Below are positions 1 to 8,003 of a DNA stretch of 64,000 bases, one piece after another (position 1 is the first letter of the stretch; each line of letters starts with the position of its first letter). The notes under the pieces were generated by a model, which made no database searches, was not told the origin of the DNA, and saw nothing but the letters and a program-made list of their open reading frames with translations. Origin of the DNA: Spirochaetota bacterium (GTDB taxonomy: Bacteria; Spirochaetota; Spirochaetia; Treponematales; Treponemataceae); NCBI GenBank assembly GCA_023438065.1, contig JAEXRH010000012.1, forward strand, positions 620,001-684,000, written 5' to 3'. A program made the translations under genes and the position numbers.

Positions 1-24
1 TTTGTTTTGCGGTAACTCGCTTCC

Positions 25-741
25 TCAATACTCGCTGATAAAATCGTTCATCGGGCTGTCGCTTGAAAGGATCTCCTTATTGATCCGCTCGTTGTCGATC
101 TCGACCTGCCGGAATTCTATCCGGTAATGCCTTCCGACCGTCCGCATGATGACGAATTCGGCCCAGGGATGCTTTACCGGCGGCATGGAATAGCTGATAA
201 AGGGCTGTCCAATGCTTCCCGATGTCACGATCCGGTTGCCGTTCCAGTTTTTCAGCATCTGGACGTGGGTATGTCCGCCGATAAACACGGTGCTTTGCCG
301 TTCCTTGACGAAATCAACGAAGCTTTCCATCGTGGAATCCGGTTTCACGTTTTCCATGTTCGATTTTGGCGAACCGTGATAGCAATAGATGTCGACGCCG
401 GGAACGAACGGAACGGTAAGGTCTTTCTTGAAGGTCTTGATGAAATCGATATGCCGTTGTTCGTGCCGAACCCGCGACCATTCGACGGTATCGATGACCA
501 ATTTATCCTTGGTATACGCGTAGATCTTCGCGGGATCGACCATGAACTCGTCGTGATTCCCCATGATGCAGTCGCATTTCAGCGACTCAAGGAGATCAAG
601 CGTCTCGACGGGGCGCATTCCGAGCGTGGAAGCGTCCCCGAGGAATATAATCCTGTCGACTTTTTCTTTCTTGATTTCTTTAAGAACGGATTCAAACGCG
701 TAGATGTTCGCGTGAATGTCCGAGATAAAGGCAATTTTCAT
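25..741 (-). CDS. Metallophosphoesterase, YfcE/MJ0936-like
   Basis: Predicted 238-residue cytoplasmic calcineurin-like phosphoesterase. It starts MKIAFISDIHAN, and the metal-binding motifs are clear: D-x-H near residue 8, GDAS, GNHDE, CYHGSP and GGHTH near the C terminus. These are the usual blocks of the YfcE/MJ0936 phosphodiesterase group. The substrate cannot be told. I chose the start at 741 because the family begins right at this motif and a TATAAT box lies 7 nt upstream. An in-frame ATG at 777 would add 12 unconserved residues and has no ribosome-binding site. It is a single gene, divergent from the GNAT gene at 834. Confidence 0.88.
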   Translation of the reverse strand: MKIAFISDIHANIYAFESVLKEIKKEKVDRIIFLGDASTLGMRPVETLDLLESLKCDCIMGNHDEFMVDPAKIYAYTKDKLVIDTVEWSRVRHEQRHIDFIKTFKKDLTVPFVPGVDIYCYHGSPKSNMENVKPDSTMESFVDFVKERQSTVFIGGHTHVQMLKNWNGNRIVTSGSIGQPFISYSMPPVKHPWAEFVIMRTVGRHYRIEFRQVEIDNERINKEILSSDSPMNDFISEY

Positions 742-754
742 GACATTCATTATA
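742..754 (-). promoter_or_regulatory. Leaderless-type -10 box for the metallophosphoesterase
   Basis: TATAAT reads on the minus strand at 749-754 and ends 7 nt before the ATG at 741, so the predicted transcript would begin at or next to the start codon. No convincing -35 is seen. Confidence 0.55.
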
Positions 755-821
755 ACCCGTTTCTGGCTATTTTCCATTTTTTTCGCCGCATTTTATGAGC
801 GCGGGAGGGCGACGGGTATGG

Positions 822-833
822 TATCATCAACCC
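822..833 (+). promoter_or_regulatory. Leaderless-type -10 box for the GNAT gene
   Basis: TATCAT at 822-827 ends 6 nt before the ATG at 834. There is no Shine-Dalgarno at a useful distance and the -35 region is GC-rich. Confidence 0.45.
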
Positions 834-1358
834 ATGCGCACCATTTCAATTCTGGGAATCGACGGTCTCGACGCGATCATGAGTCTCGTTACCCGCGCGA
901 TCGTGCGGATGGATGAACGAGGTATCCCGCAATGGGATGAAATATACCCGAACAGGGAAACCTTCGCGGCCGATATCGCCGAGCGAAGCCTCTACGGCCT
1001 CTCCGACAACGGCGCGCTTGCGGGAATCGTCACCATGAACGAGGAGCAGGATGACGCGTACGCGCACGTCGCGTGGCAATACGACGATCGGAAACCGCTC
1101 GTCATCCATCGCCTCTGCGTCGACCCGTCCCATCAGGGAAAGGGAGTCGCGAAGGCGCTTCTGGACTTCGCGGAGGATTACGCGCGAGGGCATGGATACC
1201 GCACGATACGGCTCGACGCGTTCACGCTCAATCCCGTATCGCTGTCCCTTTACCGCGCGCGCGGATATTCCGAACGCGGCGTCGTGCGCTTTCGCAAGGG
1301 GCTCTTCATCTGTTTCGAGAAAGCGGTCATTACCGGATCTTCTGGTAGAACTGCCTGA
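834..1358 (+). CDS. GNAT-family N-acetyltransferase
   Basis: Predicted 174-residue acetyltransferase that would use acetyl-CoA on an unknown amine. The acetyl-CoA loop is visible as HQGKGVAKALLDFA, preceded by the beta-strand IHRLCVDP. The C-terminal part ends with the usual LYRARGYSERG pattern. The start at 834 is the ATG just before the conserved fold and follows a close -10 box; a longer reading from 795 adds only unconserved residues. Its 3' end overlaps the convergent TPR lipoprotein gene by 29 bp. Substrate unknown. Confidence 0.85.
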   Translation: MRTISILGIDGLDAIMSLVTRAIVRMDERGIPQWDEIYPNRETFAADIAERSLYGLSDNGALAGIVTMNEEQDDAYAHVAWQYDDRKPLVIHRLCVDPSHQGKGVAKALLDFAEDYARGHGYRTIRLDAFTLNPVSLSLYRARGYSERGVVRFRKGLFICFEKAVITGSSGRTA

Positions 1359-2703
1359 TATACCGGATCCGTTCGTCGGCTTCCTTCCAGCGAGGGCTGT
1401 CGGGGAAGGCCTGCACGAGCGTCTGATAGGCCTCAAGCGCCTTTCGGACGTCGCGATTCGGCCCGTTTGACTCGTACGCCCTGCCGCGGAGGAACCACCC
1501 CTCGTCGAGGGAGGTAACGGCCGCGGCGAAGAAATCGTCGAGAAGGGCGAGCGCTGCCGGGGAATCTCCCGCGGCGAGCGCCGTTTCCGCTTTTTTCAGG
1601 ATATCGCCCGGTTCTTGCGGTATGGCGGGCGTGCCTTGGGCGAAGGAGCCCCCGGGACTCACGGGTGATACGGAGAGCCCTGGTTCGTCGACGACGGATG
1701 AGCGCTTTACGGTTCCGGCCTGGGGGGGAGAAATGGGCGATACGCCCTGCTCCGCGCCCATGTCAGCCTTTTTTCCCGAAGCCCGATAGTCGGGCGCGCG
1801 AACCCTACCCGTTTTCGCCGTGCCCTGCTCGGATACCGTGACCGCGATGGAATCCTGAAGGAAGCTGTCTTCCAGCACGTCAAACCGCGAGAAATCGAGG
1901 ATGTACGTTCCCGGTTTCAGCGCCTTGAACGAGAAGAGGGTATCCGCGCGGTCGAGCTTCCGGTTTTCGTACCCTAGACCATTCTGCGCGGAAGCGTCGC
2001 CGAGAAAAACCCATCCGGAACCGGGATACCAGACCTCGAGGGTCTGGCCTGCGGGGATCGTGATCTGACGGGAGGGAGGCTGTCGCGGCACGGTGGACAC
2101 GACGGAAGCCTTTTCCGGCGGCAGCGCGGGAGCGGTCGGCTCCGCGTCCCAGATACCCGGAAGCACCTCGGCCTTTGCCTTTTCGGCGACAGGCTCCTTC
2201 ACGACGGTCTTTTCGCTTCCTGTCGCGGGAACCTTGGCGCCGGACTTCTCGGGCACGGTCGCTTTCTTCGGGGCGGGAAGAGAAGGTTCCGTCGCGGGAA
2301 GCTTCGGTTTCGCGGCTACCTCGGGCTTGGCGGGAACCGGCTCCGGCGGCACGGTGAGCGACGGGTCGGGTTCGGGATAAAAATATAAAAGGCGTTCCGA
2401 CGGGGGCAGCGCCGGAGGCTCGGCGTCGTCGAGCGAGGGTTTCGCGTCGGGGGACTCGCCGTTCGACGCCGTATCCCCTTGTGCCGTACCGACTGAGGCC
2501 TCGGCGGCGGGAAGCTCGGTTGCCGGGAGCGATTCGGCCGGCCCGGTTTCCTCATTCTCGCCGACGGTTTGATCCGATGGAGACGATTGAAGGGAGGCGT
2601 CGGGCGATGCACCCGGATCGGCCGGTACCGGCGGCGTGCTGAGGCACGAGAGAAAGGCGAAAAGCGCGACAGCCGGCGCGACGGCAAACCGTAATCGTTT
2701 CAT
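1330..2703 (-). CDS. Putative lipoprotein with Pro/Ala-rich spacer and C-terminal TPR region
   Basis: 457 residues, last gene of the smc operon. It begins MKRLRFAVAP with a hydrophobic signal ending FLSC, a loose spirochaete-type lipobox, so a lipid anchor at Cys near residue 19 is likely. Residues about 20-190 are low-complexity Pro/Ala/Glu/Lys. A compact domain follows (about 205-300, including GQTLEVWYPGSGWVFLGD), and the last ~95 residues form TPR-like helices (AETALAAGDSPAALALLDD). Its ATG overlaps the stop of the upstream membrane-protein gene (ATGA), indicating translational coupling. Such proteins often act in envelope assembly, but that is inference. The 3' end overlaps the convergent GNAT gene. 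Confidence 0.75.
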   Translation of the reverse strand: MKRLRFAVAPAVALFAFLSCLSTPPVPADPGASPDASLQSSPSDQTVGENEETGPAESLPATELPAAEASVGTAQGDTASNGESPDAKPSLDDAEPPALPPSERLLYFYPEPDPSLTVPPEPVPAKPEVAAKPKLPATEPSLPAPKKATVPEKSGAKVPATGSEKTVVKEPVAEKAKAEVLPGIWDAEPTAPALPPEKASVVSTVPRQPPSRQITIPAGQTLEVWYPGSGWVFLGDASAQNGLGYENRKLDRADTLFSFKALKPGTYILDFSRFDVLEDSFLQDSIAVTVSEQGTAKTGRVRAPDYRASGKKADMGAEQGVSPISPPQAGTVKRSSVVDEPGLSVSPVSPGGSFAQGTPAIPQEPGDILKKAETALAAGDSPAALALLDDFFAAAVTSLDEGWFLRGRAYESNGPNRDVRKALEAYQTLVQAFPDSPRWKEADERIRYIRQFYQKIR

Positions 2704-3059
2704 GGAACGGACTCCAGCATTTGTTCGACCGTTTTCCTGCCCGCGGACCTGAGTTCCCCGAGCGCCTTCGAGTCGGGAACAGTATACCATCGTTTTATCT
2801 CGACGGGCGACCATTTCTCCGCGCGCTCCCGGAAAAGCTGTACCCCGGGCAGCTGCAGAGGCTCTTCGGGAAGCCAGTAGTCGCCCGGTTTGATCGAGAA
2901 CGCGGCATCGCGATCGCGCCCCTGCTCCTTCGCGCGGGAAGCCGGGATCGCGGAAACGAGAAAAACGATGATGATAAGCGCGAGAGCGACGGAAAGGGCT
3001 ACGACGACCTGGATGCGGTGAAGCGCGACGAATTCCTCGATCCGTTCCCGATCGATCAT
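2700..3059 (-). CDS. Small single-pass membrane protein, smc operon
   Basis: 119 residues. One strong membrane segment (about 18-42, VVVALSVALALIIIVFLVSA) follows a short charged N terminus. The remaining ~75 residues, probably outside the cytoplasm, contain the pattern DYWLPEEPLQLPG. No family is recognised. The start codon overlaps the smc stop codon and the stop overlaps the next start, so the three genes form a tightly coupled operon. No function can be given. Confidence 0.7.
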   Translation of the reverse strand: MIDRERIEEFVALHRIQVVVALSVALALIIIVFLVSAIPASRAKEQGRDRDAAFSIKPGDYWLPEEPLQLPGVQLFRERAEKWSPVEIKRWYTVPDSKALGELRSAGRKTVEQMLESVP

Positions 3060-6000
3060 GCCTTTTCGGCCTCCGTCGGGATTGAACCGGCGTCATCGGC
3101 GCCGTCGGGACCGGTTACCCCGGCGACAACGTCGGCGGGATTGACTTCATCGACGACGTCGGCGACGGCGATGGCACCGGCGACGTCGGGCTCGTCGTGC
3201 GCGGCAGTCGCCTCGGCCTCTTGCCCCGCCTCCGTCTCGACCGCGCGGACGACATCGCCTTCAGCAGGCCGGGCGCGCTTAGGCGGGTGCGGCGGGATGA
3301 CGATGCCTTCCTCGGGCGCGACATCCTCGTCGTCGAAATTCTCGATATCGGGAAGGTTGTCCTCGTTGTGCCTGTCGGCCTCGTTCTCGAGCTTGATCGC
3401 GATGACCTTCGTGACGCCCGACTCCTCCATCGTGACGCCGAGCATCGTGCCCGCGCCCATGACGGTCTTCTTGTTGTGGGTGATGACGATATACTGGCTC
3501 ACGTTCGCGAACTCGCGAAGCGCGTTCACGAAACGGGTGACGTTCTGCTCGTCGAGCGCCGCGTCGATCTCGTCAAGGAGGCAGAAGGGCGAGGGTTTAA
3601 CCATGTACGTCGCGAAGAGAAGCGAGACCGCGGTCATCGACTTCTCCCCGCCCGAAAGGAGGCTGATGTTCTCGAGCTTCTTTCCCGGCGGCTGCGCGAA
3701 GATGTCGATTCCGGACTCGAGCACGTTCGCGGGGTCGGAAAGCCTGATCTCGCCGCGACCGCCGCCGAAAAGCCGGCGGAACATGTTGTGGAAGTTCTTC
3801 TTTATCTTGTTATAGGTCGCGAGGAAGAGCTCGGTCGACTCCGCGCGGATTTCCTCGGTGATGCGCTTGAGGTCGTCGCGCGCCTTCTGGAGGTCGGCGA
3901 TCTGCGCGGTAAGGAAGTCGTATCGCTCCTTCGTCTCGGAGAACTCCTCGACCGCCATGAGGTTGACGCTCCCGAGATCCTTGAGCGAAGCGCGCGCGGA
4001 GGCGAGTTTCTCGCGAAGCTCTCCGGCCGGCGTATTGATCGTGAACATTCGCTCCTCGAATTCCATGAGGTCGCGCGAATGGGTCTCGCGGAAGTTTTCC
4101 TTGATGTTCCTGATCTCGGTCTCGGTCATCGCGAGATCCATGTGATACTTCTCGAGCTGTCCCTGGATCTTTCCCATCTCGGCGGTGCGGGCCTTGAGCG
4201 CGTCCTGCTTTCCCGCGACGTCCGAGTTCCTGCTCGAGATGTCGCTCTCGAGTTTCTCGAGCTCGGCGGTGAGCGTTTTTCCCTTGTGCTCGATCGAGGC
4301 GAGCTCGCCCTCGATATCGCTCACCTGCTCCCTTATTTCCTCGAGCCGCTTCGACTCGCCGAAGATCTCGTTCTCGAGCTCGCGGAGCGTCGCTTCCTGC
4401 GAGGCGAGCTCGCGCCTGATGAGCCTCGCCTGTTCCTCCGCGGCTTCCCCTTGCGTCTTCATCTGGACGCGGTTGAGCCTGAGACCCTCGAGCGTCTTGC
4501 GGTACTCGTCGATCTTCCCGACGAGCTCGGTGTTCTCGGCCTTGAGCGCGCCGATCGCCTCGCGCTTGCCCGCGATGGACGCGCGGTTGAGCCTGATGCT
4601 CTCGTCGATCGCGCGCTTCTTGGTGATGATTCCCTCGGGGGAGAGGAACTCGTCGATGAAACCCGGGGTTGATTTCCGGTACGCCTCGACCGAGTCCTCG
4701 AGCTTGCCGACGAGGGTCTCGAGCTCGGTGAAGGACGCGACCGCGTTCTCGGCGAAGCGCCTCGTGTCCTGCTCGGACGGGTTATGGAGCTTCGCGAAGT
4801 CGGAGAAGATGTTCTTCCGGCCGCCGACGAGGACCCTGATCTGGCCGAGCGCCGCCTCGAGCGCGGTCTCGGCGCCCGAGCGCGAGGCCGAGGAATAGCC
4901 CGCGTCGCGGAGTCTCTTGTCGAGCTCGGTGACGATATCCTCGGTGATCGACTGGAGTTCCGTTTCCATCCGGGCGCGGTCCTGATCGAGCGCCGTTATG
5001 TCGCCCTCGAGTTGGGCGGCCTCCCGGTCGTTTTCCGATATCCGGCTACCCGCGAGCGCGATGTTGTCCTCGAAGGACTTGATGTTCTTCTCGATCTCCC
5101 CGAGCCGTTTCGTGAGGTCCCGGACGATCTCGTCCTGCGCGTCGGCGTCCTCGCGGAGACTTTCGACGCGGGTCTCGACGGCGCTCTTTCGACCCTCGAG
5201 CTGGGCGAGCTTCGACTTGACCTCGCCCTCGCGCTCGACGAGGAGTTTTGCCTGCTTGTCCTTCTCGTTCTTCTCGACCGCGAGGCCGTAGATTTCCTTC
5301 TGGTAGTCGATGAGCCGCTCTTCCATCGAGTTAACGACGTCCATGTTCTCGGCGAGCGAGGCGTTGATCGCGTCGATCTCGTCCTTGCACGCGTCGCGTT
5401 TCTTCCGCGCGTCCTCGATGTCCGCGTTGCGCCGGTCGCGGTCCTGGGTGAAACCTTTGAGCCTCAGGAGCTGGATGTCGAGCTCGTTCTCGAACGCGGT
5501 CTCCCTGAGGGCGCGGTATTTGATAGTCTTGTCGGCCTGAACCTTGAGGGTATCGTACGAGCGCTTGACCTCGCCGAGGATACCCTCGATCTGCCGCATG
5601 TTCTCCTCGGTCTTCTCGAGCTTCCGCTCGGCCTCGGCGCCGCGCACCTTGAAGCGCGTGATCCCTGCTGCCTCTTCGAAGATGTAACGGCGCTCCTCGG
5701 GCTTGCTCGAGAGGATCTGGTCGATCTTTCCCTGCTCCATGACCGAGTACGCGGCCTTGCCGACGCCGGTGTCCCAGAAGAGCTCGCGGATGTCCTTGAG
5801 CTTGACGGGCGTGTTGTTGATATAGTATTCGCTCTCGCCCGAGCGGTAGAGCCTGCGCTTGATCGCGATCTCGCTCATGTCGAGGTTGAGAAGCCCGTTC
5901 TCGTTCGCGATGGTGAGCGTTACCTCGGCGACGTTGAGCGCCTTCCTCGACTCGGTGCCGTTGAAGATGACGTCTTCCATCTTGTCGGCGCGCATCGCCT

Positions 6001-6160
6001 TCGAGGCCTGCTCGCCAAGTACCCACTTGACCGCGTCGACGACGTTGCTCTTGCCGCAGCCGTTGGGCCCGAGGAGGGCGGTGATGCCGTCGGAGAACTC
6101 GATCCGGGTGCGATCGGCGAAGGATTTGAAACCGAATATTTCGAGGTTTTTCAGAAACAC
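3056..6160 (-). CDS. smc: SMC chromosome-partition ATPase, short form without a clear hinge
   Basis: 1034 residues read from a GTG start (MFLKNLEIFGFKSF). The ABC-type head is intact: Walker A GPNGCGKS at 31-38, signature LLSGGEKS at 834-841, Walker B PFCLLDEIDAALD around 858-870. Coiled coil runs about 165-410 and 515-690. The central non-coil part (about 415-515) lacks the Gly-rich hinge expected of SMC, and without its tail the protein is about 920 residues against a usual ~1170. The last ~110 residues are acidic, Ala/Val/Pro-rich and probably disordered. SMC normally organises and segregates the chromosome with ScpA/ScpB, which are not in this window. An AAGGGG site 10 nt before the GTG supports the start. 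Confidence 0.92.
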   Translation of the reverse strand: MFLKNLEIFGFKSFADRTRIEFSDGITALLGPNGCGKSNVVDAVKWVLGEQASKAMRADKMEDVIFNGTESRKALNVAEVTLTIANENGLLNLDMSEIAIKRRLYRSGESEYYINNTPVKLKDIRELFWDTGVGKAAYSVMEQGKIDQILSSKPEERRYIFEEAAGITRFKVRGAEAERKLEKTEENMRQIEGILGEVKRSYDTLKVQADKTIKYRALRETAFENELDIQLLRLKGFTQDRDRRNADIEDARKKRDACKDEIDAINASLAENMDVVNSMEERLIDYQKEIYGLAVEKNEKDKQAKLLVEREGEVKSKLAQLEGRKSAVETRVESLREDADAQDEIVRDLTKRLGEIEKNIKSFEDNIALAGSRISENDREAAQLEGDITALDQDRARMETELQSITEDIVTELDKRLRDAGYSSASRSGAETALEAALGQIRVLVGGRKNIFSDFAKLHNPSEQDTRRFAENAVASFTELETLVGKLEDSVEAYRKSTPGFIDEFLSPEGIITKKRAIDESIRLNRASIAGKREAIGALKAENTELVGKIDEYRKTLEGLRLNRVQMKTQGEAAEEQARLIRRELASQEATLRELENEIFGESKRLEEIREQVSDIEGELASIEHKGKTLTAELEKLESDISSRNSDVAGKQDALKARTAEMGKIQGQLEKYHMDLAMTETEIRNIKENFRETHSRDLMEFEERMFTINTPAGELREKLASARASLKDLGSVNLMAVEEFSETKERYDFLTAQIADLQKARDDLKRITEEIRAESTELFLATYNKIKKNFHNMFRRLFGGGRGEIRLSDPANVLESGIDIFAQPPGKKLENISLLSGGEKSMTAVSLLFATYMVKPSPFCLLDEIDAALDEQNVTRFVNALREFANVSQYIVITHNKKTVMGAGTMLGVTMEESGVTKVIAIKLENEADRHNEDNLPDIENFDDEDVAPEEGIVIPPHPPKRARPAEGDVVRAVETEAGQEAEATAAHDEPDVAGAIAVADVVDEVNPADVVAGVTGPDGADDAGSIPTEAEKA

Positions 6161-6211
6161 TTTTCTAGGGCCCCTTACGTGGAAAAAGATACGGGTAAAT
6201 CAGAATATACT

Positions 6212-6227
6212 GTACCCCAGAGGGTAC
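6212..6227. promoter_or_regulatory. Palindrome between smc and the winged-helix regulator
   Basis: GTACCC-caga-GGGTAC is a perfect 6-bp inverted repeat with a 4-bp spacer in the intergenic region between the divergent smc and the regulator at 6286. It overlaps TATACT-like sequence at 6206-6211. It could be an operator, possibly for the adjacent regulator. Confidence 0.35.
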
Positions 6228-6285
6228 CCTCCGGTCAATGGAAAAAGCCCGTCAAGTTTTTCGATAAAACGGCCGTAAGAAAAGT

Positions 6286-6996
6286 ATGAAAACCTCCGTT
6301 TTGCACTTCTCGGGGGATAATCCGCTCGAGGATACCGTTTTACATGCCCTTTCCCGCGCGGGAATACGCGTAAAAAGGGTTAAAACCCTTTCGAAACTCC
6401 ATCTCCACGCGGCGACCGGCGCGTTCGACGCGATCCTCGTTGAACGGGCCATCACCGAACGCTATCATGTGAGGGTCTCGCGTCATCTGTGGGACTCCAG
6501 AATATCCATGGCGATCATTACCTGGTCGGCCGATGAGTCGGGATCGGTCGATATCGCGTGCTTCGCGCGTCCTGCCTCGGTCACGGGACCGAGGCGCGCG
6601 GAGCGAAACGAGAACGCAAGGACGCGGATTCGCGACGCGCTTTCCTCGATCGAGGCGGAAAACCGCCGGTATGACGGCGATCCGGCGCATCCCGACAAAG
6701 TCGCGCAAAAGGGCCATTCTTCCGCGGCAACCGTTTCCCTCCCTCCGCTCCCGAAGGGTATTACCCTCCATAAAAAGGCGCGAATCCTCCTCGATATCGT
6801 CCGTGAATCCGGCGACCAGGGCGCCGATACCGTACGCATAGCGGAAATTCTCTGGCCGGGAGAGGGGCTCGATCGTAAACGCGATATCCAGTCGTACATG
6901 GCGCGCCTTCGGGGCACGCTTGACCGGGCATTTCCGGGGTCCTTCCGCATCGTCAGGTTGAAGGATCGATACATCCTCAAGGATCTCGCTCAATAA
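6286..6996 (+). CDS. Winged-helix transcriptional regulator with unusual N-terminal domain
   Basis: 236 residues. The last ~75 residues look like an OmpR/SARP-type winged helix (VRIAEILWPGEGLDRKRDIQSY, then LRGTLDRAF and a wing ending KDRYILKDL). The first ~100 residues have receiver-like alternating strands and helices (MKTSVLHFSGDNPLEDTVLHAL...) but no clear phospho-acceptor Asp/Asp/Lys set, so it may be a degenerate receiver. The gene is divergent from smc and convergent with the chemotaxis operon. DNA binding is inferred from the fold; targets are unknown. Confidence 0.65.
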   Translation: MKTSVLHFSGDNPLEDTVLHALSRAGIRVKRVKTLSKLHLHAATGAFDAILVERAITERYHVRVSRHLWDSRISMAIITWSADESGSVDIACFARPASVTGPRRAERNENARTRIRDALSSIEAENRRYDGDPAHPDKVAQKGHSSAATVSLPPLPKGITLHKKARILLDIVRESGDQGADTVRIAEILWPGEGLDRKRDIQSYMARLRGTLDRAFPGSFRIVRLKDRYILKDLAQ

Positions 6997-7031
6997 AAAA
7001 AAGGCCGGATCCCTCACGGGAATCCGGCCTT
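6997..7031 (-). terminator. Rho-independent terminator of the chemotaxis operon
   Basis: An inverted repeat of about 13 bp (AAGGCCGGAT-CCC / GGG-A-ATCCGGCCTT, one bulged base) at 7001-7031 is followed on the minus strand by a run of T (A run at 6994-7002 on the plus strand). It lies 35 bp after the cheY stop codon. Confidence 0.8.
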
Positions 7032-7065
7032 CGCGGGCGCGATTGACGAGCCTCGTGTCGCGCGG

Positions 7066-7503
7066 TTACTTTCCGAGCACCGACGCGATGCGCTCGAGCA
7101 CCTTCTTCCGGTCGAGCGGCTTGACGATATAATTCTTCGCGCCGAGAAGGAGCGCCTTTTTGACGAGCTCCTCCTTGCCGAGCGCGCTGATCATCACGAC
7201 CTTCGCGTTCTTGTCGAAGGCCATGATCTGCTCGAGCGCGGTGATTCCGTCCATCTTCGGCATCGTGATGTCCATCGTCACGAGATCGACGTTCGGGCAC
7301 AGTTCCTTGTATTTCTCGACGCCGTCGAGACCGTCCGACGCCGTAGCGACGACGTCGTACCCTTCGCTCGTCAGAATCTGGCCGATCTGCTTGGCGACGA
7401 ACATCGAGTCATCGACGACCAGGACCTTGAAGGCGGTCCCGTCAGCCCTGAGGCCTTCGGGCGCGCGTTCGTTTATTGCCGGAAAATCCTGTTTAGATAT
7501 CAT
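7066..7503 (-). CDS. cheY: Chemotaxis response regulator CheY
   Basis: 145 residues, a single receiver domain with a short N-terminal extension of about 24 residues. Visible: acidic pair D31-D32, phospho-acceptor D78 in VTMDITMPKMDG, the Ser in MISALG, and the Lys in NYIVKPLD. CheA phosphorylates it; phospho-CheY binds the flagellar switch and sets motor reversal. It is last in cheA-cheW/R-cheX-cheY, the spirochaete order. A GAGGGAGAA ribosome site precedes the ATG by about 8 nt, and a terminator follows. Confidence 0.95.
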   Translation of the reverse strand: MISKQDFPAINERAPEGLRADGTAFKVLVVDDSMFVAKQIGQILTSEGYDVVATASDGLDGVEKYKELCPNVDLVTMDITMPKMDGITALEQIMAFDKNAKVVMISALGKEELVKKALLLGAKNYIVKPLDRKKVLERIASVLGK

Positions 7504-7520
7504 AGCGTTCTCCCTCTATC

Positions 7521-7985
7521 CTACATACGATCGCGAATGGCGACGTTAACTTCCACACGTCCCTGCCCCGTTTCCATCGGAACGATCAGGGCCTCGACCT
7601 CATGATCGGAAATCTCCATGTTCTCGCCGGTAAAGAGCGCGGGCGGCGTCAAGTCGAACCGGAATCCCAAATCGTGCAACTTGGTGACGGCCTGCGCGGT
7701 GATGAGGTTCGCGAGCTCGGTGATGGTCGCCTTCGCGAGGTCGTCGAAGGACTTGAGCTCCTCGTTGTTCATCTGCGAGGCGATCTTCATCGCGCTTTCC
7801 ATGCTCATGTCGAATATCACGCGGCCTTCCACGTCGCCGGCGAGGCCGACGAGCGCCGCAACGCCCATGACCGGCATGGAGGTTGACTTTAAATATAATT
7901 CACCACGCTTGATTTGTCCGCCCAACACCTCGGTAAGGATATTGTACGCTGCCTCAACGAACGGATTGATATACTCTACACGCAT
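7521..7985 (-). CDS. cheX: CheY-P phosphatase CheX
   Basis: 154 residues, begins MRVEYINPFVEAAYNIL, typical of CheX. The catalytic helix carries the Glu and Asn expected of the CheC/CheX/FliY phosphatases (ATITELANLITAQAV). CheX dephosphorylates CheY-P and is the usual spirochaete solution in place of CheZ. The gene lies between the CheW fusion and cheY, 17 bp before cheY, with a clear AAGGAG site upstream of the ATG. Confidence 0.95.
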   Translation of the reverse strand: MRVEYINPFVEAAYNILTEVLGGQIKRGELYLKSTSMPVMGVAALVGLAGDVEGRVIFDMSMESAMKIASQMNNEELKSFDDLAKATITELANLITAQAVTKLHDLGFRFDLTPPALFTGENMEISDHEVEALIVPMETGQGRVEVNVAIRDRM

Positions 7986-8003
7986 CCTTTTCTCCTTATT
8001 GCG

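Noticed and set aside
2704..3096. N-terminal extension of the TPR lipoprotein gene
   Set aside because: The extra residues overlap the small membrane protein gene out of frame; the signal peptide and ATG at 2703 mark the true start.
3197..6289. Long open frames on the plus strand opposite smc
   Set aside because: They mirror smc codon bias, are rich in Arg/Leu/Asp/Glu, and have no family match. smc on the minus strand explains the region.
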